From: a virus
Virus record (IMG/VR): IMGVR_UViG_3300027152_000014
Location: 1 to 32,528 of that record
Direction: 5' to 3' (one strand)
DNA: 32,528 nucleotides
Shown here: piece by piece, positions 1 through 6,666 of the stretch
Position numbering within the stretch: the first letter of the stretch is position 1
Layout of the letters: each line of letters begins with the position of its first letter
Notes under the pieces: model-generated
What the model saw: the letters and a program-made list of their open reading frames with translations, nothing else
What the model was told of the DNA's origin: nothing
Databases searched by the model: none
Made by a program: the position numbers and the translations under genes

Positions 1-123
1 AAATAATTTACAGTTCAAGGGGCGGTTAATCAGGAAAGTCCTCATCCCATCCCCTCTACTCTATACTGTATCATCCCTTGTGGGATATCATATAGGCGAC
101 GGTAATTTATGGAGAGATATCTT
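1..123. repeat. Left edge of inverted-repeat copy B
   Basis: This segment is the exact reverse complement of 24184-24306. Identity stops after position 123, where the flanks differ. It includes the last 26 codons and stop of the large terminase gene. The repeat probably continues beyond the start of the window, because the internal copy continues on its far side to 25000 and the right end of the window matches that far edge. Confidence 0.95.
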
Positions 124-1358
124 AAAGCGTCTACGATGTGCGTAGCCCAATTATCTAAAGGCTTTGACTTGTAGCATGCTCTAGCATCGTCATATTCTCT
201 CTGGTACTCCCGAATTGCTCTAACACCCATCTGGCAGTTTACTTTATCAACCATGATGTTTGGAAAAACATAGCGTATGGCTTCAATACCATCTTCAAAG
301 TTTACTTTGTGTGTCACCTGAAAGTTCCATCCTGCTTTTCTGGCTTGCATTAAGCGTGACTCAGTATGTTCCCATCCTTGATGTTCTTGTTTTACATCAT
401 GAGGCATAAAATGGTTTCCCCACTTGCAACCTATACTTTGTCTGATTCGTTCTGCTGCATCAAGATAGTACTTAAGTGGCTGTCCTGAGTCGTGAAGCAG
501 GTGAAGCAACTTAACACGGTTGCCTTCAATCTGAAACAACCACCCTGCTGTTGCGTCTGTGCCTCCTAAATCCCATGCGCTATGCAATGGTAAACTTGGA
601 TTTGCTTTGAGCGTGGTAAGTCTTCCTTCTCTTTCCATCTCCGACATCTCACGTGTGAAGTATGCACCTAAGTTTCCAATCTCGAATGACACCATGAATT
701 CTTGTTCAACCATTTCTTTAGACATACCCATCTTTTTGGCTTCTTCGATTTGTTCGGGGGTAATTACAGGCGTGCCATCTGTCTTCTTAGTTTCCTTAAC
801 GGATAAATGTTGAACTAAATACCTAGGGTTTTCCCTAACCGTATCGAATACATCCCATCCATGATTCTTGCCCCTAGGTGTAAACTGTAATACTTCAAGG
901 CCACCATTCTCAATCAAAATAGGATTAAGGTATTGTCTAGCTAATGGGTTGTGTAAACTAAACTCAGAATAGATAATGCTAACTGGATTTGTTCCCATCA
1001 TTCCGTTAAAATTGTTACTGCCCCCAAAAATAAGTCGGCTTCCATTTATAAGGCGCATCTCCATACGTGCGTCATTCTTATACTCGATTAAGCATTCAGG
1101 TATATAAGAAATAAATGGTTTTCCGGTGTGGTCCAGGCCTGACCATACGACTTCCCTTGCTTGTTTTTGTAGGGGCAATAGATATATATGCGTGCCAACC
1201 CTCATAAGGCTTCGCAAGAGCAACGCTTGTATTGAAATGGTATCTTTGCCAGCCCTTCTATGAATAACGCTACAAACGTTCCTATCTTCCTTTATAGCTT
1301 TTAAGAAATCCATCTGGTAATGACGTGGTTCTAATATGTAGGGAACTTTTATATACAT
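42..1358 (-). CDS. terL: Terminase large subunit (packaging ATPase and nuclease)
   Basis: This is the motor that cuts phage DNA and drives it into the prohead through the portal. The 438-residue protein shows a Walker A-like HRRAGKDT at about 33-40, a Walker B-like strand SIIYSEF at 127-133 with Glu132, and a coupling-type segment QFTPRG near 158-163. The C-terminal RNase H-like nuclease has AWDLGGTDATAG at 261-272 (Asp263), PHDVKQE near 319-325 (Asp321) and HIVDALRY near 407-414 (Asp410). The length is normal for a single-chain large terminase. Its ATG overlaps the stop of the upstream VRR-NUC gene by one base (TAATG), so translation is probably coupled. The last 26 codons lie inside the inverted repeat, so a copy of this tail end exists at 24185-24265. 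TerS lies at the far end of the same minus-strand block. Confidence 0.95.
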   Translation of the reverse strand: MYIKVPYILEPRHYQMDFLKAIKEDRNVCSVIHRRAGKDTISIQALLLRSLMRVGTHIYLLPLQKQAREVVWSGLDHTGKPFISYIPECLIEYKNDARMEMRLINGSRLIFGGSNNFNGMMGTNPVSIIYSEFSLHNPLARQYLNPILIENGGLEVLQFTPRGKNHGWDVFDTVRENPRYLVQHLSVKETKKTDGTPVITPEQIEEAKKMGMSKEMVEQEFMVSFEIGNLGAYFTREMSEMEREGRLTTLKANPSLPLHSAWDLGGTDATAGWLFQIEGNRVKLLHLLHDSGQPLKYYLDAAERIRQSIGCKWGNHFMPHDVKQEHQGWEHTESRLMQARKAGWNFQVTHKVNFEDGIEAIRYVFPNIMVDKVNCQMGVRAIREYQREYDDARACYKSKPLDNWATHIVDALRYLSINYRRLYDIPQGMIQYRVEGMG

Positions 1359-1762
1359 TATGATTTCATATATTTTTCAATTAAAGCAATACCTGCATCG
1401 GTGCCTATAGCCCAATCTGCAAGATAACCATTAGCATTCATTTGGTCAATAAAAGCTTGTTGTCTTTTGATATGCTCTTCTTGTGCTTTAGTAAACTTCC
1501 AGCCATCTTTTTTAATTTCCATAAATAGACCTGGATAAGTGGCCGTAGGAAGAGCAAAAAATAGATCGCTTGCCCCAACACGAAAGCCAAGGCGAGGCAA
1601 AAGAATGTTTGTTGAACGTGACCTGTTGCCCTCATTATGTATTTTGATAACACTGCTGTATAACCTTGGATGCGCAAGTTTGCAGTATTCTAATATGTTT
1701 ATGGTTGTTCTGTCTTCGGGTTTAATCTTAAATTTTTTCTGCTGAGATGTCCGTAGTCGCAC
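1358..1762 (-). CDS. VRR-NUC domain nuclease
   Basis: The protein is a small stand-alone nuclease of the VRR-NUC (PD-(D/E)XK) family. From the GTG start it is 134 residues, with HNEGNRS at 42-48 (Glu44), GASDLFF at 63-69 (Asp66) and FMEIKKDG at 80-87 (Glu82, Lys84) as the likely metal-binding and catalytic residues. I chose the GTG at 1762 because AGGGA lies about 7 bases upstream; a TTG at 1798 would extend the frame further into the lipoprotein gene. The 5' end overlaps that gene by 35 bp, and the 3' end touches the terL start. In phages such nucleases are usually linked to recombination or DNA-end processing. A place next to terL suggests a role in resolving branched DNA before or during packaging, but that is inference. 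Confidence 0.85.
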   Translation of the reverse strand: MRLRTSQQKKFKIKPEDRTTINILEYCKLAHPRLYSSVIKIHNEGNRSRSTNILLPRLGFRVGASDLFFALPTATYPGLFMEIKKDGWKFTKAQEEHIKRQQAFIDQMNANGYLADWAIGTDAGIALIEKYMKS

Positions 1763-2204
1763 AATGAGTCCCTGTATTGAAATGAGAGCTACCAGCAAGT
1801 CTAACTGCCAGCCAATACTCGTAGGCTACTATTGGGTTAACTAGGTTGTCAATCAAACTGCTATAGAAAATGCTATCAATTGTACGTCTGGAATACTTGC
1901 CCGGGCATGAGTACATAAAATCGTGCAATATGGCCGGAGAGATTGTTTCACTGTCTGTAGGCGAGTGAATAAACCATATCACACGAGGTATGGAGGCCAA
2001 ATCTGTTTCAAACCCTGCTGGCACAACAACAACATCATCATTAACCATTGCAACTAAGGGATTACAAAGCTTAAAGGAATTGTTAGTTGTTGGCTCTAAA
2101 CAAGGTTTTCTAGGAAAATCAACGTTACTTTCTGGAGAACATGACATTATAAAAGTAAATAGAAGTGCAAGTAAAGCGAGTGTTGTATAAGCTTTGATAT
2201 TCAT
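1728..2204 (-). CDS. DUF1353-family lipoprotein
   Basis: The 158-residue protein starts with a lipoprotein signal: a basic N-terminus, a hydrophobic run at about 8-19 and a lipobox-like FIMSC ending at Cys22. The rest matches the DUF1353 pattern, with VPAGFETDLASIPRVIW and then AILHDFMYS. The start used is the ATG at 2204, which has GGGG about 8 bases upstream and gives the best signal peptide; an upstream TTG at 2216 is possible. DUF1353 proteins are common in phage genomes and their biochemical role is not established. Membrane anchoring and a position near other lysis-type small genes would fit a role in the envelope, such as lysis or superinfection control, but this is inference. Confidence 0.8.
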   Translation of the reverse strand: MNIKAYTTLALLALLFTFIMSCSPESNVDFPRKPCLEPTTNNSFKLCNPLVAMVNDDVVVVPAGFETDLASIPRVIWFIHSPTDSETISPAILHDFMYSCPGKYSRRTIDSIFYSSLIDNLVNPIVAYEYWLAVRLAGSSHFNTGTHCATTDISAEKI

Positions 2205-2291
2205 AATAGGCCCCAAGGATAAGGAGAACTCGAGGCCGTCACAAGTAATACATAAGCATTACACTTACATACAGTACTATCTAAAGTGATA

Positions 2292-2354
2292 CTACTTGCA
2301 GCCCTTGCCACTGCGTCCTTTACCTTTCTTTTTCATTTTCATTTTCATTTTCAT
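2292..2354 (-). CDS. Tiny Lys-rich peptide (20 aa)
   Basis: A 20-codon frame begins with four Met-Lys pairs, which come from a short ATTTTC-type tandem repeat on the plus strand, and ends GKGRSGKGCK. It resembles the other short basic proteins of this region in composition. Any of the four ATGs could be the start, and I see no clear ribosome binding site. The repeat may simply be slippage-prone DNA, so the gene is uncertain. Confidence 0.3.
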   Translation of the reverse strand: MKMKMKMKKKGKGRSGKGCK

Positions 2355-2383
2355 TTGTAGTAACCTGTAAAATATCTACCATT

Positions 2384-2539
2384 TCAATTTCGCATAGAAA
2401 ATATATTACGTCTATAACCTTTACCAATAATTTTAATATCAGTATTAATTGTAACCCATATTGCATGGCTAACAAGAATGAATATAAACCAGTATGCTTC
2501 TTTTTTTGTTATAATAGAATTATAATCGTAACAAATCAT
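2384..2539 (-). CDS. Small single-pass membrane protein (51 aa)
   Basis: The ATG at 2539 is preceded by GGGAGA at a good distance of about 8 bases. The 51-residue product has a polar N-terminus, one hydrophobic segment at about residues 16-32 (around WFIFILVSHAIW) and a basic C-terminus. It lies just downstream of a minus-strand terminator and upstream of the lipoprotein gene. Size and topology would suit a small holin or another lysis-related membrane protein, but no family signature is recognisable. Confidence 0.5.
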   Translation of the reverse strand: MICYDYNSIITKKEAYWFIFILVSHAIWVTINTDIKIIGKGYRRNIFSMRN

Positions 2540-2567
2540 GAAATATATCTCCCAATAATTTCATAGT

Positions 2568-2593
2568 TAAAAAAAATCCCCAATCAAGGGGAT
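2568..2593 (-). terminator. Intrinsic terminator after the 46-aa gene
   Basis: On the minus strand ATCCCC, a 6-base loop and GGGGAT form a hairpin followed directly by a run of eight or more T. It begins two bases after the stop codon of the 46-residue gene. Downstream genes (membrane protein, lipoprotein, VRR-NUC, terL) would need readthrough or their own promoter; I could not identify a convincing one. Confidence 0.75.
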
Positions 2594-2594
2594 A

Positions 2595-2735
2595 TTATTT
2601 TTTCTTTTTCTTTTTTGATTTGCCTGCTGAGGCAAGACTGGCTGCTACCGCTTGTTTCTGTGGGTAACCTTCTTTCATCATTTTAGAGATATTACTACTG
2701 ATGGTTTTTTTACTTTTACCTTTTTTCAATGGCAT
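2595..2735 (-). CDS. Small Lys-rich phage protein, [16 protein letters not shown] type
   Basis: A 46-codon frame with ATG at 2735 and GGGG about 8 bases upstream. The N-terminus [17 protein letters not shown], a middle segment [15 protein letters not shown] and a poly-lysine tail match a type of very small basic protein seen in many tailed phages. Its function is unknown to me; the charge suggests nucleic-acid contact or packaging with DNA. A terminator follows at once. It is one of four small basic proteins clustered between 2.3 and 3.8 kb. Confidence 0.75.
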   Translation of the reverse strand: MPLKKGKSKKTISSNISKMMKEGYPQKQAVAASLASAGKSKKKKKK

Positions 2736-2767
2736 TTCATTTCCCCTTTTTTCTAGCTGCACGGATA

Positions 2768-3355
2768 TTATTTTTTACTATAAGTACCTTTTTCATAAAG
2801 ATATTTTATAGCTCTTTCCAGTACAAATACAGAATCTTTCGACATACCTATCATAGTATTACACATCAAGCAAAGTATACCCCTGAATTCACCAGTTTCA
2901 TGATTATGGTCAATAGAATATCCTCTGCGTCTATTTTCATAAACCATTAAGTCAGGTAATTCATCAAGACAAATTGCACAGCATCCATTTTGATTATTCC
3001 AAGCGCTTTCAAATTCTTGATAACTTATTTTGTACTTATATTTTAAATGCTGCTCTAATCTTTTTTTAGGAGTTCTGCTTTGCCAAGAATTTTTTTGTTT
3101 GTGTTTAGAGCATTCTATGCAATTCGATTGGCCACGCCAAAAATTTGATTTATGCTTTTCTAAATTGCAATTACTGCATTTGATATATAAATCATCTATT
3201 GCATCATATATTTCTAATTTTTTTTTGTTAGCCAGCCTATGATGTTCATTTTTACATGTTTTACATTGCGAATCATGTCCATCCTTTTTTTTATGATGCT
3301 TGTGAAATTCTGTAATGAATAATTCTTTTTTGCATTTAGAACAGCACTTAATCAT
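2768..3355 (-). CDS. Endonuclease VII-like HNH nuclease
   Basis: The 195-residue protein is rich in cysteine pairs. Two N-terminal zinc-ribbon-like units are visible (CxxC at about 5-8 and 31-34, then 60-63 and 79-82). The C-terminal part carries CAIC at about 126-129, the catalytic DHNH at 149-152, and CLMC at 162-165, which is the layout of the recombination endonuclease VII (T4 gp49) family. Such enzymes cut branched DNA and clear junctions before packaging. The ATG at 3355 overlaps the stop of the upstream 52-codon gene (ATGA). It could instead be a free-standing homing HNH nuclease, but the operon-like overlap and the late-gene setting favour a phage function in DNA maturation. Confidence 0.85.
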   Translation of the reverse strand: MIKCCSKCKKELFITEFHKHHKKKDGHDSQCKTCKNEHHRLANKKKLEIYDAIDDLYIKCSNCNLEKHKSNFWRGQSNCIECSKHKQKNSWQSRTPKKRLEQHLKYKYKISYQEFESAWNNQNGCCAICLDELPDLMVYENRRRGYSIDHNHETGEFRGILCLMCNTMIGMSKDSVFVLERAIKYLYEKGTYSKK

Positions 3356-3510
3356 TTCTTTTTTGCCGCCATCATATTATCAATTAAATTTGGCCACTTT
3401 CTTCCTGCTTTCTTTGCCATAGCCTTAGCACTAGATTTTTGTTTAGGAGTTAGCTTCTTTGGTTTGCCTAGGCTTTTGGGTCTTGGTTTATCCCATATTT
3501 CTTTTTTCAT
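3352..3510 (-). CDS. Small basic phage protein (52 aa)
   Basis: A 52-residue Lys- and Pro-rich protein. The C-terminal part, [18 protein letters not shown], resembles a recurrent motif of small phage proteins of unknown role. The start is the ATG at 3510, one base from the end of the upstream gene. The stop overlaps the start of the endonuclease VII-like gene by four bases, which suggests coupled expression. The high lysine content suggests DNA binding, but no fold can be named. Confidence 0.7.
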   Translation of the reverse strand: MKKEIWDKPRPKSLGKPKKLTPKQKSSAKAMAKKAGRKWPNLIDNMMAAKKK

Positions 3511-3511
3511 A

Positions 3512-3787
3512 TTAGCAATCCCATTTTCTTAATGCTTTGTTAATTCTACTGTTAGGGTCTTTAGCAGTTTTAGCAGAGGTAAGTTTCTTCTTCATGCCTT
3601 CCATCCTACTACAAAAACTCTTTCGTCTAGCTGCTGCCTTAGGTGACTTCTTGGCTTGTTCAGCACTAACTGGGGCTTGAAGGTTTCCGCCCGTAGCTCT
3701 GTTGTATTTCGCTCTCCCAGCACTAGAAAGTCCTCCACTAGGATTCTTGTCTTTTTTAGTCATTACAACGGACGGTTTCTTTTTCAT
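3512..3787 (-). CDS. Small basic protein, DUF6321-like
   Basis: The 91-residue protein ends in the pattern RRKSFCSRMEGMKKKLTSAK followed by DPNSRINKALRKWDC, which I recognise as a widespread phage family annotated as DUF6321. The N-terminal half has GGLSSAGRAKYNRATG. The ATG at 3787 overlaps the stop of the upstream tail-assembly-like gene (ATGA); a GTG three codons upstream is less likely. The function of the family is unknown, but it often sits with structural or packaging genes, as here. Confidence 0.8.
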   Translation of the reverse strand: MKKKPSVVMTKKDKNPSGGLSSAGRAKYNRATGGNLQAPVSAEQAKKSPKAAARRKSFCSRMEGMKKKLTSAKTAKDPNSRINKALRKWDC

Positions 3788-4239
3788 GATGGCCACACTA
3801 TCTGTGGTAAAGATGTCATAAACTCATCTTCACTCGGAATACTTCCGCCCGAATCAATAGCCATATACTCAATATAAACATGCTCCCAAACCTGGTCACG
3901 CCATGCAATAAATGCTTCAGCTTCAGAATGCCATTGCACGTTAGAGCTACTAACATAACTAGCAATACTTTGTGAATCACTATAGCCACGACTTTGTGCA
4001 GTACTATCGAGTAATGCTGCAACTTTAAAATCAATATCTTTTTTAAATGTTTCTACATCAAACTGTCGTTGATATTGAGGAATCTCAGCTTCAAGTTCTT
4101 CAGTAGTTGGCTCAGGTACATTTGGCACATCCCAGTATTTTATTAATATTGGACCAGGAATCGTATCTTGACCAAACATGATATGCATTAATTCAACCAT
4201 GCCAGGGTATTTTATTTTACAAACATCAACAATATTCAT
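3784..4239 (-). CDS. Tail fibre assembly/XkdW-like protein
   Basis: The 151-residue acidic protein opens with YWDVPNVPEPTTEELEAEIP-type sequence. Its second half contains the run IASYVSSSNVQWHSEAEAF followed by IAWRDQVWEHVY. This pattern is typical of small proteins encoded next to phage tail fibres (tail-fibre-assembly or XkdW-like group), which may be chaperones or fibre-tip parts. It directly follows the last fibre gene, with the ATG at the fibre stop, and its own stop overlaps the next start. The assignment rests on pattern and position rather than on a catalytic motif. Confidence 0.6.
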   Translation of the reverse strand: MNIVDVCKIKYPGMVELMHIMFGQDTIPGPILIKYWDVPNVPEPTTEELEAEIPQYQRQFDVETFKKDIDFKVAALLDSTAQSRGYSDSQSIASYVSSSNVQWHSEAEAFIAWRDQVWEHVYIEYMAIDSGGSIPSEDEFMTSLPQIVWPS

Positions 4240-4793
4240 TATCTCACTCTCCTTGCAATAATTTGACCTTGATAAGACCCAGTCCCTGTAAAGGCAGGAC
4301 TAACAACTAAATATATTGTTGTATTTGTGTTTACAGAAAATCTTCTTGTTGGTGCTACACCAAAAGCAACATATTGAGCTCCCACCGAATAAATACCAGA
4401 GCAATAAGCTTCTGCTGGTAAAGTTGCAGAGGTGGTATTTACTGCCGTTAAGCACGTATAAGATGCACCTGAACCACCAACAGCGGAGGAGCCACTAACA
4501 TCCCAATCTCCAGCCGTAATTGTTATACTTGTAGCATTGAAATTAACGCCATTAGTAATACCGCCTGTGTAGGTTGTAACCGCTGAGGTTATGGTTTCTC
4601 CTACACTACCAGCAGCAGCATCATTATTTGTTGTGGTACCAACTATACCTGACGTAGTGCTGAAGGTTATTTGTGAAAGTGTGGGTGCAGTATTTAAAAC
4701 TACGCTGCCTGTGCCTGTACTTGTTGTTACGCCTGTACCACCTTGCGCAACTGGCAACGGAACTGGTAGTTGTGATGTAAATCCTTGTGACAT
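4239..4793 (-). CDS. Short tail fibre or receptor-binding protein
   Basis: The 184-residue protein begins MSQGF and then has a PLPVAQGGTG segment, the same N-terminal signature as the next fibre gene. The bulk is Ser/Thr/Gly/Ala-rich, and its C-terminal half looks like a jelly-roll or C1q-like tip, with ITAGDWDVSG followed by alternating beta-strand sequence. It probably forms the distal, receptor-facing part of a fibre. It is the last of a tandem run of related genes. The exact virion position cannot be told from sequence. Confidence 0.65.
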   Translation of the reverse strand: MSQGFTSQLPVPLPVAQGGTGVTTSTGTGSVVLNTAPTLSQITFSTTSGIVGTTTNNDAAAGSVGETITSAVTTYTGGITNGVNFNATSITITAGDWDVSGSSAVGGSGASYTCLTAVNTTSATLPAEAYCSGIYSVGAQYVAFGVAPTRRFSVNTNTTIYLVVSPAFTGTGSYQGQIIARRVR

Positions 4794-4802
4794 AATTTAT
4801 CC

Positions 4803-5501
4803 TTAACCAAAATAAGTTATATTTGCACTTCCAGCATTGAAGGTTCCACCGCCAGATTGACCAATGTAAACATCAGTTAATGCATTAGTACATGTTAAAT
4901 AACCACCCGTGGATGAGCCTTTAGCACTTGTTCCGCCAGTTACACCACCACTAATTGTCCAGGTATTATTAGTGTTGTTACTTAATGTTAAAATAACTGT
5001 GCCAGTAGCTGGTGTTGAAGCCGTATAAGTATTTGATTGTTGAATTACAAAATACCCTGTATTTGTAGAACCGTTAACAGTATTTCCTGTGATTCCAGAC
5101 CAACAGGCCGAAACATAACTAGATGTGATTTGGCCTCCGCTTGTGCCCAATCTTACCCAAAGGTCTCCAGCTATAGAGGTCGCTAACCCCATAAAATTAA
5201 TATAAATTATTTTAGAGGTTGATGGTATTGAGCCAAATTGAATAGAGCTGCCCCCACTACCTGTTGCACTTACTGTTACAGGACTAACAGAAGCAGCCTG
5301 AAAAGTTGGTAAAGCCCCTGCACCATTCGATGTTAAGACCTGCCCACTTGTGCCAACGCTTGCAATCGATTGATGCGCACCTGTAGAAGTAGTGCCACCA
5401 CACTGTACAGCATAAGCGGTAGCAGAAGTTGCTCCTGTACCGCCATCACTAACAGGTAAAGGCAGCGTAATTGTTTGTGGATTTACAAAACCTTGTGACA
5501 T
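4803..5501 (-). CDS. Tail fibre protein, modular paralogue
   Basis: The 232-residue protein shares MSQGF and a PLPV..GGTGAT segment with its downstream neighbour. It also has the module AYAVQCGGTTSTGAHQSIAS at about residues 29-48, then GQVLTSNGAGALP, which recurs in the gene at 5842-6657. The remainder is low-complexity, beta-rich, with Gly, Ser and Thr dominant. An AAGGAG ribosome binding site precedes the ATG. The module sharing indicates duplication and shuffling of fibre segments. Confidence 0.7.
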   Translation of the reverse strand: MSQGFVNPQTITLPLPVSDGGTGATSATAYAVQCGGTTSTGAHQSIASVGTSGQVLTSNGAGALPTFQAASVSPVTVSATGSGGSSIQFGSIPSTSKIIYINFMGLATSIAGDLWVRLGTSGGQITSSYVSACWSGITGNTVNGSTNTGYFVIQQSNTYTASTPATGTVILTLSNNTNNTWTISGGVTGGTSAKGSSTGGYLTCTNALTDVYIGQSGGGTFNAGSANITYFG

Positions 5502-5510
5502 ATTAGCTCC

Positions 5511-5840
5511 TTACGAATTTTCCACGCCAAAAATATTAAAACTTAATGTCGCAAGCGTATTGTATACTCTAACAACATCACCGGCTCCAAGGGTAATCCC
5601 GATTGTGGTTGCAAACGTGTTGTTACCAGGTATTGCAATATCATAGTACAAATACTGTGATGCAGTATCAGCAGCTCCAGAAACCGCAACACTGATTCTA
5701 AAACTTGTCGCAGTAGCACTTTGATTAGCTACTGTAATTGTTGAAACTGTTGCAGTAGTTAAAGCTGGCACTGTATAAGCTGCCGTTAAAGTTGCAGCAC
5801 TTGGTTTAGACTGCCCTAATATTTTGTAAGTTGTTGCCAT
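5511..5840 (-). CDS. Small tail or virion structural protein
   Basis: From the ATG at 5840 the protein has 109 residues and starts MATTYKILGQSKPSAATLT, a pattern common to small phage structural proteins of unknown position. The later part (VANQSATATSFRISVAVSG) reads as an all-beta domain. GGGTGG lies upstream of this start; two upstream codons (a GTG three codons earlier) could extend it slightly. It sits between two fibre genes, so a tail-tip or fibre-associated place is likely. Confidence 0.65.
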   Translation of the reverse strand: MATTYKILGQSKPSAATLTAAYTVPALTTATVSTITVANQSATATSFRISVAVSGAADTASQYLYYDIAIPGNNTFATTIGITLGAGDVVRVYNTLATLSFNIFGVENS

Positions 5841-5841
5841 T

Positions 5842-6657
5842 TTAACCACCCATTAAAAGGAAAGAGAAAGCTGCATCAGCACCACCAGCAGCAGCATTTT
5901 GGAAACTAGGTAATGCGCCAGCTCCGTTACTAGTTAAAACTTGCCCTGCGGTTCCAACACTGGCCACTGATTGTTGTGCGCTAGTTGATGTCGTTCCACC
6001 ACAAATTACTGCATAAGCTGTGGCTGTAGTTCTACCTGAACCTCCCGAACCAACAGGCAATGCATTTGCAAGTGTTGTGACACCGGCATTACTAATGCTT
6101 AAAGCTGTGACAGGAATCAACGCGCCATCAGGTGTAACCATCAATTCTAGTTTTCCTGGCGCAGAGCCATCAGCCAAAGTACCAGTGCTGTCTGCACTAA
6201 AACGCATTTGACCAAAAACACCGTAGTAAGAATTTAACCAACCCGTAGCATACATGCTGTAAAGAGGCATGTTTGCCGTTACTGTTGCATGAGCTGTAGT
6301 ATTAGAATTACTTCTAGCTGCGATTTGTAATGGTTCTTGTGTGGTTGAATGTTTGTGAATTGTGACCATCGCAGGAGCAGTATTGCCAATATCATTGACA
6401 CGGAATCGGGAATTAAATGCCACGCCATCAATTAAAATATTTCCTACTTCAAGACCTGGGTCTCCAACATCAACATGACCTGTGCCATTTGGCTCCAGGT
6501 ATAAATTGCCGTTAGTTGTAATAGTGCTAATTGTGTCCGTGTTAATGTTAATATCATTAATTGTTACGTTAGTCATAGTCGGAGCGGTATCACCAACAAA
6601 CTTCCCTGTGCCAGTTTGGCTCGCTAGACTTGTATTTACTGCATTATTAGTTGCCAT
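5842..6657 (-). CDS. Tail fibre protein with recurring module
   Basis: The 271-residue protein starts MATNNAVNTSLASQTGTGKF and has a middle region with HVDVGDPG and LNSYYGVFGQMRFSADS, typical of phage fibre shafts and heads. Its C-terminal quarter carries PVGSGGSGRTTATAYAVICG and GQVLTSNGAGALPSFQ, the same module that is near the N-terminus of the gene at 4803-5501. That arrangement suggests either exchange cassettes or a split fibre. An AAGGAA ribosome binding site precedes the ATG. Confidence 0.65.
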   Translation of the reverse strand: MATNNAVNTSLASQTGTGKFVGDTAPTMTNVTINDININTDTISTITTNGNLYLEPNGTGHVDVGDPGLEVGNILIDGVAFNSRFRVNDIGNTAPAMVTIHKHSTTQEPLQIAARSNSNTTAHATVTANMPLYSMYATGWLNSYYGVFGQMRFSADSTGTLADGSAPGKLELMVTPDGALIPVTALSISNAGVTTLANALPVGSGGSGRTTATAYAVICGGTTSTSAQQSVASVGTAGQVLTSNGAGALPSFQNAAAGGADAAFSFLLMGG

Positions 6658-6666
6658 ATTGATTCC

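Noticed and set aside
2331-2354. Short ATTTTC tandem repeat as a possible CRISPR or regulatory array
   Set aside because: The unit is only 6 bp with no spacers; it is explained by a Met-Lys repeat or replication slippage.
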